A stretch of 64,000 nt of DNA from positions 1 to 64,000 of the forward strand of contig JAZNCH010000036.1 of the NCBI GenBank assembly GCA_045587445.1, read 5' to 3'. The notes under the pieces are model-generated. The model was not told the DNA's origin. It worked only from the letters and a program-made list of their open reading frames with translations, and did not search any database. The position numbers and the translations under genes were made by a program. Below, in pieces: positions 1 through 6,616 of the stretch. The stretch is from RGIG1995 sp045587445. GTDB taxonomy: Bacteria > Bacillota > Clostridia > Oscillospirales > CAG-272. How positions within the stretch are numbered: position 1 is the first letter of the stretch; each line of letters starts with the position of its first letter.

Positions 1-1
1 T

Positions 2-157
2 ATCGTAACTTTAATCGCTTTCGTAATCGTATCTTACATATCTTTTCTCTCAAAAAAATACAAGCAGCTACATCTTAATGTAACTGCTCGCATTTCTCAT
101 TTTAATTTTTTCTTTACCCCAACTATTGACATAGAACCTAAAACAACAGAGGTGTGA
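2..157 (+). CDS. C-terminal end of an unidentified membrane protein (partial)
   Basis: An open frame enters from the left edge and stops with TGA at 155-157. It reads as one hydrophobic segment (IVTLIAFVIVSYISFL) followed by a charged SKKYKQ turn and a polar tail of about 30 residues. This looks like the last transmembrane helix and cytosolic tail of a membrane protein. The stop lies inside a hairpin shared with the convergent gene to the right, as expected at a tail-to-tail junction. Too little is visible to name it. Confidence 0.4.
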   Translation: MVTLIAFVIVSYISFLSKKYKQLHLNVTARISHFNFFFTPTIDIEPKTTEV

Positions 158-172
158 GCTTACTCACACCTC
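149..172. terminator. Bidirectional terminator hairpin between convergent genes
   Basis: GAGGTGTGAG pairs with CTCACACCTC around a four-base loop. On the minus strand the stem is followed by TGTTGTTTT, and on the plus strand by TTGTTATG. It can end both the gene entering from the left and the DUF368 gene. Confidence 0.75.
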
Positions 173-185
173 TTGTTATGTATAT

Positions 186-1085
186 TTAGTCTTTTACGTT
201 AAATTTCTTTCCGAGGACTTTGAAGATATAGGATATGCTGACACCGATAGCCACGGCAATAATGCTCAATATCCAGTTAAGCACATCTTTGGGGAGTCCG
301 GGGAAGATGCTAATAATTGACCCCGACATAAAGCCGAGCACCATAAGGAAAGCTAAGGTGCGGTGTTTTTCAAACACTCTTTTTGTTATGTTAGAGAACA
401 AAACCATACCCACGAGGAATGCGAGTGCTACTGTTCCAACTGTGATAACGCTTGTAAACCATTCGGGCGTAAACCAATTATCGAAAGAAAGAATACTTGT
501 TGCAAGGTGGAGCAGGGGCTCGTAAACGCTGAACATCATAAGCAGCATAGACACGCTCATGCCGGGAAGCATACTCATCATTCCCGCAATACCGCCGCAT
601 ATAGGCAGATAAATTCTCATAGCAGAACTTGCGGTATTGGTGGTGTCAACTGCGACAACATAATCCATTTTTGCAAGAAGACCGATTGAAAGAGCGAAAA
701 CCAGAGCACACGCCACACCGATAAAATAGGATTTTTTAATTTTACCCGATTTAGCTTCGCCGATAACGGTGGGGATACTTCCTGCGATAAGACTCATAAA
801 GAGCAGATAAGCGGGAACGGTGTAATTTGCGAAAAGAAAATCTAATACTTGAATTAATAATATGATACTTGTACAAGCACCTATAACCATTGGCAACAGG
901 TAGATAACGTTCTTTTTAAAGTTTTTAAATGGGTTAGAGATGATAGTGATAAGGTCATCATAAATACCCATCATAACAGCCATAATACTGCCGCTTATAC
1001 CGGGGGCGATAACGCTTATGCCGAGAAAAGCACCACACAGCATTCTGTAAAAAAAATTTTTCAAAGTGTTTGTATTTTTTTTCAT
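186..1085 (-). CDS. DUF368 family membrane protein (polyprenyl-phosphate translocase type)
   Basis: A 299-residue polytopic membrane protein with about eight hydrophobic segments. The N-terminal stretch GAFLGISVIAPGISGSIMA followed by MGIYD matches the glycine- and proline-rich signature of DUF368. Members of this family (PopT) were recently linked to recycling of undecaprenyl phosphate across the cell membrane; that role is inferred here from family membership only. A second half-repeat (CGGIAGMMSMLPGMSVSMLL) carries the same PG-S motif, consistent with the inverted-repeat fold of the family. The gene is monocistronic, with its own promoter and a terminator at its 3' end. Confidence 0.85.
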   Translation of the reverse strand: MKKNTNTLKNFFYRMLCGAFLGISVIAPGISGSIMAVMMGIYDDLITIISNPFKNFKKNVIYLLPMVIGACTSIILLIQVLDFLFANYTVPAYLLFMSLIAGSIPTVIGEAKSGKIKKSYFIGVACALVFALSIGLLAKMDYVVAVDTTNTASSAMRIYLPICGGIAGMMSMLPGMSVSMLLMMFSVYEPLLHLATSILSFDNWFTPEWFTSVITVGTVALAFLVGMVLFSNITKRVFEKHRTLAFLMVLGFMSGSIISIFPGLPKDVLNWILSIIAVAIGVSISYIFKVLGKKFNVKD

Positions 1086-1137
1086 TAATCTGTTACTCTA
1101 TATCCCTTCAATTTTGTTTTTAATGTATATCATATTT

Positions 1138-1166
1138 ATTCTAACCTAAATTCTAATATTATGCAA
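1138..1166 (-). promoter_or_regulatory. Candidate promoter of the DUF368 gene
   Basis: On the minus strand, TTGCAT (1161-1166) and TAGAAT (1138-1143) are 17 bases apart, about 55 bases upstream of the DUF368 start codon. Confidence 0.45.
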
Positions 1167-1220
1167 TAGGAAAATAATACTTTTTGAGAATTAATTATTT
1201 TAAAGGTAAAAAATAAATAC

Positions 1221-1249
1221 TTGACAAAAACAGAGAAGTGTGTTATAAT
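1221..1249 (+). promoter_or_regulatory. Sigma-A promoter for the tRNA-Ser transcript
   Basis: Perfect TTGACA (1221-1226) and TATAAT (1244-1249) with a 17-base spacer. Transcription would start near 1256, so the partial tRNA-Ser copy at 1274-1421 would lie at the 5' end of the primary transcript that also contains the intact tRNA. Confidence 0.8.
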
Positions 1250-1273
1250 CGTCGGGTATTGAGTTGAAAGCAT

Positions 1274-1421
1274 AATAAGTAGGCATATCGAAGTGGGGAC
1301 GTTTGCGAGCGCTGCCTGTGGCAGATGAAGCGAGCAAAAAGGAGTGGCTGCGGTCGAGAAAATTGAGCACCTACGGATGCGAAGATTTTATCGGGCACCG
1401 CAACAGGACATAACGAGGCGG
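1274..1421 (+). pseudogene. Interrupted partial copy of tRNA-Ser with a two-hairpin insert
   Basis: Positions 1274-1296 repeat 1460-1482 (5' flank, acceptor strand and D-arm of the intact tRNA) with one mismatch. Positions 1409-1421 repeat tRNA bases 1484-1496 exactly. Between them lie about 111 bases absent from the intact gene. These can fold into two stems: TTTGC/GCAAA (1302-1306/1334-1338) enclosing CTGCC/GGCAG, and TGCGGT/ACCGCA (1349-1354/1397-1402) enclosing AAAAT/ATTTT. The copy ends at the anticodon loop, so it cannot be a working tRNA. Confidence 0.6.
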
Positions 1422-1464
1422 AGCCAAACCTTTTCTTACTTAGAATGTATGTATAATTGAATAA

Positions 1465-1553
1465 GCAGGCATATCGAAGTGGTCATAACGAGGCGGTCTT
1501 GAAAACCGTTTGGGAGAAATCCCACGGGGGTTCGAATCCCTCTGCCTGCGCCA
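1465..1553 (+). tRNA. tRNA-Ser(TGA)
   Basis: Acceptor strands GCAGGCA (1465-1471) and TGCCTGC (1543-1549) pair fully. The anticodon loop CTTGAAA carries TGA, which reads UCA serine codons. A long variable arm (TTTGGGAGAAATCCCA) gives the length of 89 bases typical of serine tRNA. The T-arm is GGGGGTTCGAATCCC and CCA is encoded at 1551-1553. Confidence 0.95.
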
Positions 1554-1554
1554 A

Positions 1555-1718
1555 AAAGGGCTACAAAAAGATGTAGCCACCGAAACCCTCGATTTTATCG
1601 TGGGTTTCGCCGTTTCTACGGCAGAAAAATTAACAGATGATTATGTAGATGTGAAAAAGGTATTTTTCACTTTCTGGAATGTTTTGAACTTCTGCACAAC
1701 CGAATAACCGCAGTCAAG
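1555..1718 (+). ncRNA. Hairpin-rich 3' tail of the tRNA-Ser transcript
   Basis: Between the tRNA and the first good terminator lie four short inverted repeats in a row: GGCTAC/GTAGCC (about 1559-1578), GAAACCC/GGGTTTC (about 1580-1606), GCCGT/ACGGC (about 1607-1620) and GTGAAAAA/TTTTTCAC (1651-1670). No T-run follows the first three. A short open frame crosses the region but begins inside the tRNA and has no ribosome site. It may be a structured RNA or simply a tRNA trailer. Confidence 0.35.
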
Positions 1719-1750
1719 CGCATGGATTAATCAAGTCCATGCGTTTTTTT
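1719..1750 (+). terminator. Intrinsic terminator of the tRNA-Ser transcript
   Basis: CGCATGGA (1719-1726) pairs with TCCATGCG (1735-1742) and is followed by eight T residues. Confidence 0.85.
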
Positions 1751-1854
1751 TAATATAACTTTAGAGCAATTAAAAATAGTTTAACTAATTGCGTAAAAAA
1801 ATATTATATAATAACTAGGCTCCCTATACAGAGAAAAAGCGCTAATAAAGCCAT

Positions 1855-1889
1855 TTTGAGGACAATAATACGCTATTTGAGGACAATAA
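1855..1889. repeat. Two direct repeats in 21-bp phase
   Basis: TTTGAGGACAATAA occurs at 1855-1868 and again at 1876-1889, exactly 21 bases apart, just past the 3' end of the XRE gene. Two direct repeats two helical turns apart is the geometry used by LytTR regulators, one of which is encoded at 2843-3562. The half-site does not match the classical AgrA consensus. Confidence 0.5.
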
Positions 1890-1906
1890 ATAATAAAAAT
1901 AAAGAA

Positions 1907-2245
1907 TTAATCTATCATAATATCAGCGTTTTTTGACAACACGTTAATAATATCTTCAACATTTTTCTTATCTCTATTGTTAAGGAGTCTGTAATTAGCT
2001 ATTAATTGCATTTCTTCTGCTGAATATTGACTGGATGGAACAACATAGTCACGTAGAATCAAACTTATATTTGTATTCAAAGCTTGAGAAATAAGAATAA
2101 TCTTTTCTAAGCTAACAATTGATTTTTCATTTTCTAACCGGCTAATACTTGTTATAGAGAGATTGGTTTTTTCAGCTAATTCTTCTTGGGTGATGCCTTT
2201 GGAACACCTAATCTCTTTAATTCTTTTTCCAATATTTTTAAGCAT
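1907..2245 (-). CDS. XRE-family helix-turn-helix regulator
   Basis: A 112-residue protein with a Cro/C1-type DNA-binding domain at residues about 7-60 (RIKEIRCSKGITQEELAE, then LSITSISRLENEKS). The C-terminal 50 residues form a short helical tail of the kind used for dimerisation. The start is preceded by AAGGAG at a good distance. It is transcribed divergently from the agr-like operon, and a 17-base inverted repeat lies between the two start sites. It probably represses itself and perhaps the operon; this is inferred from position only. Confidence 0.85.
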   Translation of the reverse strand: MLKNIGKRIKEIRCSKGITQEELAEKTNLSITSISRLENEKSIVSLEKIILISQALNTNISLILRDYVVPSSQYSAEEMQLIANYRLLNNRDKKNVEDIINVLSKNADIMID

Positions 2246-2262
2246 ATACGACTCCTTCTTAC

Positions 2263-2304
2263 ATTCATAATTCTATTGTATATCAAAACAATAGAATTAT
2301 GAAT
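2263..2304. promoter_or_regulatory. 17-bp perfect inverted repeat, candidate XRE operator
   Basis: ATTCATAATTCTATTGT (2263-2279) is repeated as its exact reverse complement at 2288-2304 with an 8-base spacer. It sits immediately upstream of the XRE gene and about 20 bases from the -35 box of the divergent operon, as expected for an autoregulatory operator. Confidence 0.75.
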
Positions 2305-2325
2305 AAACTAAAACGCCTATAAGAC

Positions 2326-2354
2326 TTTACAAAAACGACGTGGAATGTTATAAT
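2326..2354 (+). promoter_or_regulatory. Promoter of the agr-like operon
   Basis: TTTACA (2326-2331) and TATAAT (2349-2354) are 17 bases apart. The -10 box overlaps the first upstream in-frame start codon of the next gene, so translation must begin further downstream at 2394. Confidence 0.75.
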
Positions 2355-2393
2355 ATGCTCGTTTTATTTACATATAGTGAGGAGCCAAATTTA

Positions 2394-2846
2394 ATGAACA
2401 ATAATAAAAAAAATGAATTCAAGAATATTAATCCGGGAAAAAAACTATCGAATGAATTAAACCATCAATTAAAAATAAACGAAGAAAATCAATGGCAGTA
2501 TATTGATTTAGAATCAGTTTATGATATAATTAAGGAAGAAAAAATTACCAATATATTTCATTTTTTAGTTGTCAACAAATTAACTCGAAATAAAGTTAGA
2601 TCATTGATAGGGAGGTGGTTCCCACCTACAAGAGATCAAATGTCAATTAAACAAGTTGTTAATGACATTTTTTTTCGTATAAATAATGATATTGAGGGAA
2701 GGGTTAACTATTATACGGGAAAACCCACATCACGACAAAAATATGGCAGATTTGAATATTATTTAATTATAAAATGGGGAAATGCTTATTTTTTTGATAT
2801 AAACAGAGAAATCTGTTATATAGTAAAAAAAGGAGAACAAAAATGA
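2394..2846 (+). CDS. Unrecognised protein, first gene of the agr-like operon
   Basis: A 150-residue soluble protein that I cannot assign. The start at 2394 is chosen because GTGAGGAG precedes it and because the promoter -10 box lies over the earlier in-frame ATG. The N-terminus is polar and Asn/Lys-rich. The rest mixes charged helical segments (VYDIIKEEKITNIFHFL) with a basic middle (NKLTRNKVRSLIGRWFPP) and a Tyr/Phe-rich end. There is no signal peptide or membrane segment. Its stop overlaps the start of the response regulator by four bases, so the two are probably translationally coupled. A link to the signalling circuit is suggested by this coupling, not by sequence. Confidence 0.7.
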   Translation: MNNNKKNEFKNINPGKKLSNELNHQLKINEENQWQYIDLESVYDIIKEEKITNIFHFLVVNKLTRNKVRSLIGRWFPPTRDQMSIKQVVNDIFFRINNDIEGRVNYYTGKPTSRQKYGRFEYYLIIKWGNAYFFDINREICYIVKKGEQK

Positions 2847-3562
2847 TTAGATGTGCAATATGTGATGATGAGCAGCATGTTTTAGATAATGTCAAACTTT
2901 TAACCGAATCATATTTTAAAAAAGAGTCTATTAACTCTGATATAAGACTGTATACAGATGCAAGACAATTACTTTTTGATATATCTGACAAAATTTCCTT
3001 TGATATAGCTGTTTTAGACATAGAAATGCCTTATCATAATGGATTGGAAATTGCAAGAAAAATTAAAGAACACAGTCCTTCTTGTTTGATTATATTCTTA
3101 ACGTCTTATGTAAAGTATGCAATTGATGCATTTGAGTTGGAGATATTTAGATATATTCCAAAGGCAGAAATAGAATTAAGATTTTTAAAATATATTTCCG
3201 AGGCTGTAAATATTGTAAAAGCTTTAGATGATCAATCATATATCGTATATAAAAACTTTGATATTGAAAAAATACAATATAAGAGTATTAGATATCTTAG
3301 AAAAAATGGCAAATATACTATATTATATTGCACTGACAATAGAGAAACCAAAATTCGCAAACCAATTAATGTTGTAAAAAAAGAACTAAATTCAGAAGAA
3401 TTTGTTACAATTGACCGTGGATGTATTGTAAACATAAGCTACATATCAAAACTATTAGATTATGATGTTTATTTAATAGATGGGGAAAGGTTACCTGTTA
3501 GTCGTTCAAATATTAAGCGAGTAAGAAAAATTATTACTTGTTATTGGGAGGGAGTATTGTAG
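2843..3562 (+). CDS. LytTR-family response regulator (AgrA-like)
   Basis: A 239-residue two-component regulator. Residues 1-120 are a receiver domain starting RCAICDDEQHVLDN, with the acidic pair DD and the phosphoacceptor Asp59 in AVLDIEMPYHNG. Residues about 140-235 form a LytTR DNA-binding domain (IRYLRKNGKYTILYC, then EEFVTIDRGCIVNISYI, ending RSNIKRVRKII). AAAGGAG precedes the start, and the start overlaps the stop of the preceding gene. The kinase follows after a single base. It should activate target promoters when the extracellular peptide is sensed, as AgrA does. Confidence 0.9.
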   Translation: MIRCAICDDEQHVLDNVKLLTESYFKKESINSDIRLYTDARQLLFDISDKISFDIAVLDIEMPYHNGLEIARKIKEHSPSCLIIFLTSYVKYAIDAFELEIFRYIPKAEIELRFLKYISEAVNIVKALDDQSYIVYKNFDIEKIQYKSIRYLRKNGKYTILYCTDNRETKIRKPINVVKKELNSEEFVTIDRGCIVNISYISKLLDYDVYLIDGERLPVSRSNIKRVRKIITCYWEGVL

Positions 3563-3563
3563 T

Positions 3564-4877
3564 ATGTTTTATGCAGTGATTGAGATAATTGCATCATTTT
3601 TAGAAATATACTTTCTTTTTGGTTTATTCGGTATATTTTTTAAAAAAAGAATAAACAGCAGATTTTACTTTTTTTGTAATTTAATATTATGTATCATTCT
3701 AACCTTGATTATTACATACTTAAACAGTATTATATTGTATTCTTACAGCACATTAGCAATATGGATAATATTAGTTACATTAGCCGGATTTTTAATGTAT
3801 AAAAATAATCCCGTGAGAATATGCAGTATAGCTTCTCTTTATATAGTTATAATTAGTTCCTTTGATTTTCTTTTTCTTGTATTTGTAGAATATGTTTTGA
3901 AAGCACCAGATTTTGTTTACTCTGTATTACACGGCAATTGTATAGAAAGAGTAATAACACTTGCTGTTTCTAAATTAGCACTTGCTTTAGCATATTTTTT
4001 TATTAAATCCAAAAAGTATGAAGTATCAATTTCTTTTTTTACATCAGTACTTTTAATAATTTTTAGTCTTTTTAGTTTTGCCTCTATGCAATACTTAATT
4101 AAGATATTTTTTTCTAATCTACAAGAAAATGTTCAAACGGTAATTCTGGTTGCTTTTGCATTCATGTCTTTGTTTTTTATATCAATTTTACTTATTCTCA
4201 ATAGCCATGAAAAAATTAGGCATAAAGCATTTGAAAATGGACTAATTGAATCTAAATTGAAACTCACCGAGGAACGTAACAATAGAATTATTGAAACTTA
4301 TCGCGAAATAGCAAAACTTTCACATGATTACAATAACCAAATGAAAGTAATATATCAGTTGTTAGTAGATGGAAAAACTAATGCAGCAAGAGATTACCTA
4401 TCTGAAATTGTAAATGCATATACTCCTAAATCGTTATCTTTTACTGGCATACACTCGATAGATGCGGTGTTAAGTGAAAAAAATAGAGTTTCAAAAGATA
4501 ATAACATTACAATTGTATTTGATGTTTCTATAACATCAATTAGCGGAATAAGGGAAATTGATATCTGTACTATTCTTTTGAATTTACTTGATAATGCTAT
4601 TGAAGCTTGTTTGAAGATTAGCGATTCAAGTAATAAGACAATAAAAGTAATAATAAAAAATGTTAATTCAATGGTTTTTATAAAAATTGAAAATCCGGTA
4701 ATTACTAAAACTGTACCTATTGGCAAGAGTTATTTTATTAAAACTTCAAAAGAAAATAAGGAAAAACACGGTTTTGGATTATTAATTGTTGATTCTGTTG
4801 CGAAAAAATATAACGGTTCTTTACTGATAAAAAACGAAAATGGAGTCTTTTCATCGTCTTTATTGTTAAGCAATTAA
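3564..4877 (+). CDS. GHKL sensor histidine kinase (AgrC-like)
   Basis: A 437-residue sensor kinase. The first 210 residues contain about six membrane helices, the usual AgrC sensor architecture. A dimerisation helix follows with the phosphoacceptor His254 in KLSHDYNNQMKV. The ATPase domain shows the N box LLDNAIEAC and the G box KHGFGLLIVDS. It should detect the cyclic peptide made by the downstream agrB/agrD pair and phosphorylate the LytTR regulator. The gene starts one base after the regulator stop. A terminator-like hairpin separates it from agrB. Confidence 0.9.
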   Translation: MFYAVIEIIASFLEIYFLFGLFGIFFKKRINSRFYFFCNLILCIILTLIITYLNSIILYSYSTLAIWIILVTLAGFLMYKNNPVRICSIASLYIVIISSFDFLFLVFVEYVLKAPDFVYSVLHGNCIERVITLAVSKLALALAYFFIKSKKYEVSISFFTSVLLIIFSLFSFASMQYLIKIFFSNLQENVQTVILVAFAFMSLFFISILLILNSHEKIRHKAFENGLIESKLKLTEERNNRIIETYREIAKLSHDYNNQMKVIYQLLVDGKTNAARDYLSEIVNAYTPKSLSFTGIHSIDAVLSEKNRVSKDNNITIVFDVSITSISGIREIDICTILLNLLDNAIEACLKISDSSNKTIKVIIKNVNSMVFIKIENPVITKTVPIGKSYFIKTSKENKEKHGFGLLIVDSVAKKYNGSLLIKNENGVFSSSLLLSN

Positions 4878-4903
4878 CAATTCGAGGTCAAATTTTAACC
4901 AAA

Positions 4904-4935
4904 CAGGGACAAGCACAACATGTCCTTGTTTTTTT
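4904..4935 (+). terminator. Terminator-like hairpin between kinase gene and agrB
   Basis: CAGGGACA (4904-4911) pairs with TGTCCTTG (4921-4928) with one G-T pair, followed by seven T residues. Placed inside the operon, it would reduce expression of agrB and agrD relative to the sensor genes, or these have their own promoter. Confidence 0.6.
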
Positions 4936-4962
4936 ATTTATAATGAAGAGCAGGTGATGAAA

Positions 4963-5565
4963 ATGTTAAACAAAATATCAAATCTAATTGTTAATGTTTT
5001 GATAAATAAAAAAAGTATTGAAGAAAAAGATCGTCCAATATATTTATATGGAACTATGCTCTTACTATCTACTTTAGCCGGAATATTAAGTATAATAATT
5101 ATTTCATTAATTTTTTTTGATTTTATTACGGTTTTGGTTTTTTTTATATTTTTTATCCCGTTAAGAGTTCATGCCGGCGGATATCATTGTAAAAATTATT
5201 CTTCATGTTTTATAGTTTCAAATATTTTATTTATTGCAGTTGTATTGTTGGCAAAAATATCATACAACAGCTATTTCTTTAGTGTTTATGGTGCTATTTT
5301 GATTTCGGGTGTAACTTTGTTTATGGTTGTATTGTTGGCACCGGTAACAAATGCAAATAATCGGCTTTCCCCAAAAAAGAAAAAAGCCAACAGAAAAAAA
5401 TCAATTCTTTACGCAACTGTTTATTTTTTGATACTTTTGATATTTAATTGGTTTAATTTTGAACATCTTGATTATTTTATTTCTGTTGCTGCATTTAGCG
5501 AGCTAACAATAGTAATCTTGATGGTCATAGAGAAATTAATAGAAAGGAGAATAAAATATGTTTGA
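4963..5565 (+). CDS. agrB: AgrB-like peptide-processing membrane protease
   Basis: A 200-residue membrane protein of the AgrB family, which cleaves the pro-peptide AgrD and forms its cyclic (thio)lactone. The catalytic pair is visible in RVHAGGYHCKNYSSC: His75 and Cys82, with the seven-residue spacing of S. aureus His77/Cys84. About five or six hydrophobic segments surround it. The start at 4963 is chosen because AGGTGA (4952-4957) is well placed for it; GTG 4954 and ATG 4957 are too close. The last codons overlap the start of the peptide gene by eight bases, which couples protease and substrate. Confidence 0.9.
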   Translation: MLNKISNLIVNVLINKKSIEEKDRPIYLYGTMLLLSTLAGILSIIIISLIFFDFITVLVFFIFFIPLRVHAGGYHCKNYSSCFIVSNILFIAVVLLAKISYNSYFFSVYGAILISGVTLFMVVLLAPVTNANNRLSPKKKKANRKKSILYATVYFLILLIFNWFNFEHLDYFISVAAFSELTIVILMVIEKLIERRIKYV

Positions 5566-5671
5566 ATACTTAGCAGCTTTACTTGCAACAGTTGCAAACT
5601 ATGGTGCCGGAGCAGCATCAGCATTGGTAACATACCAGCCCGAAACCCCGGATTGTCTTATGAAAGACTAA
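5558..5671 (+). CDS. agrD: AgrD-like cyclic lactone autoinducer pro-peptide
   Basis: A 37-codon gene overlapping the end of agrB by eight bases, with AAAGGAG upstream. The N-terminal half (MFEYLAALLATVANYG) is an amphipathic leader. The end, TYQPETPDCLMKD, matches the YQPE-x-P-x-x-L recognition tail of clostridial AgrD peptides. By alignment with known pro-peptides, where the ring is Cys plus four residues directly before (Y/H)QPE, the ring here would be Ser21-Ala-Leu-Val-Thr25. Serine in place of cysteine would give a lactone rather than a thiolactone. The single Cys33 lies in the discarded tail. Confidence 0.85.
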   Translation: MFEYLAALLATVANYGAGAASALVTYQPETPDCLMKD

Positions 5672-5684
5672 TACTAACAAAAAG

Positions 5685-5724
5685 TACTGTCTCATTCTTT
5701 GTGGATTTGAGACAGTATTTTTTA
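5685..5724 (+). terminator. Terminator of the agr-like operon
   Basis: TACTGTCTCA (5685-5694) pairs perfectly with TGAGACAGTA (5708-5717) and is followed by a run of T. Confidence 0.9.
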
Positions 5725-5826
5725 TTGGTAATTTGATTAAATAAACTATATAAAGCTATACAGTTTTAACTATTTGATATGAGATATAAAATTAAAATAA
5801 ATATTAACTCAAAATAATCTTGTATC

Positions 5827-5890
5827 TTTGACATATCCTGTCGAAACAAGGGTGTGCCCGATTCAAACAGATAAATGTAAAAGGTAAAAT
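5827..5890 (+). promoter_or_regulatory. Candidate Spo0A boxes and promoter of the XRE/DUF6514 pair
   Basis: TTCAAA (5862-5867) and TAAAAT (5885-5890) are 17 bases apart. Upstream, TGTCGAA (5839-5845) is an exact Spo0A box and TTTGACA (5827-5833) is a one-mismatch box in the opposite orientation. They fall about 50-70 bases before the expected transcription start, a usual position for Spo0A control. Confidence 0.4.
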
Positions 5891-5920
5891 TTTCTTTTGT
5901 CTGTGTTGGAGGAACAGTTT

Positions 5921-6196
5921 ATGAGACAAGAATTAGAAATGATCTTGGGAGAAGAGCTTCGTTATCTTGCAATAGAAACAAGAAACCGCTTCAATCTTAC
6001 ACAAAGGCAAATGGGAGAATTATTGCAAATGGGTGAAAGCTCTTATTCCAATATTGAAACCGGAGACACTGTATGTGCATCTGCTCTTACAGAAACTTTG
6101 CTTTTGAAAATGCAAGATGATCCAAAAATTTTTGTGGATCGTGTGATCAAAAGATTCGTTAAATTATATGAGACGGAGCTACAACCAACATTATGA
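5921..6196 (+). CDS. Small XRE-like helix-turn-helix protein
   Basis: A 91-residue protein. The start at 5921 is chosen because GGAGG at 5908-5912 lies eight bases before it; an earlier TTG frame overlaps this ribosome site. Residues about 15-65 form a helix-turn-helix (ETRNRFNLTQRQMGELLQM, then ESSYSNIETGD), followed by a helical tail. The frame overlaps the next gene by four bases (ATGA), so the two are probably made together. Target unknown. Confidence 0.75.
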   Translation: MRQELEMILGEELRYLAIETRNRFNLTQRQMGELLQMGESSYSNIETGDTVCASALTETLLLKMQDDPKIFVDRVIKRFVKLYETELQPTL

Positions 6197-6432
6197 ATAT
6201 TAAATATGGTATTACAGAAGAGGTATATTCATTAGGAAATGACAGACGGGTATCATACGGAATTGCCGCATATGCGGAAGCTGATAATGATGGAACAGCT
6301 ACTATTGTTGCCTCAGTGCACGATGTTACAGCAAATAAAAAAGCTCTTATGAAATTTGTTTTGTTGTGTAACACATTGGAACTTTCTGTGATTCATCTAA
6401 ATGATGTTGTCGAGAATTTCCTTGCGAATTAA
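6193..6432 (+). CDS. DUF6514-type small protein
   Basis: A 79-residue protein resembling the clostridial DUF6514 family, with the segments DRRVSYGIAAYAEAD, GTATIVASVHDVT and LSVIHLNDVVENFL. No signal peptide or membrane segment. Function unknown. Its overlap with the upstream XRE gene suggests a two-gene module, and a candidate Spo0A site upstream raises the possibility of a role at the onset of stationary phase or sporulation. The family name is from memory of the motif pattern. Confidence 0.65.
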   Translation: MNIKYGITEEVYSLGNDRRVSYGIAAYAEADNDGTATIVASVHDVTANKKALMKFVLLCNTLELSVIHLNDVVENFLAN

Positions 6433-6518
6433 CAGTTGATTTAAAAAAGCAAAAAACAAGAAAATTCATATATATATATTACATACGAAAGGATAAACCA
6501 ACACAGACTTTTTTCTTT

Positions 6519-6553
6519 CCTCCGAGACTATTTAGTTGCGGAGGTTTTCTTTT
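6519..6553 (+). terminator. Terminator after the DUF6514 gene
   Basis: CCTCCG (6519-6524) pairs with CGGAGG (6539-6544), then TTTTCTTTT. It may also serve the minus-strand lipoprotein gene as a weak terminator. Confidence 0.7.
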
Positions 6554-6616
6554 AAACTATATTACTGTTAAGAAACCTACAAAACATTTTTTATTTATAG
6601 GCAGACAAATTATATA

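Noticed and set aside
1510..1707. 65-codon open frame overlapping tRNA-Ser
   Set aside because: It begins inside the tRNA, has no ribosome site, and is crossed by several hairpins; treated as structured RNA or trailer.
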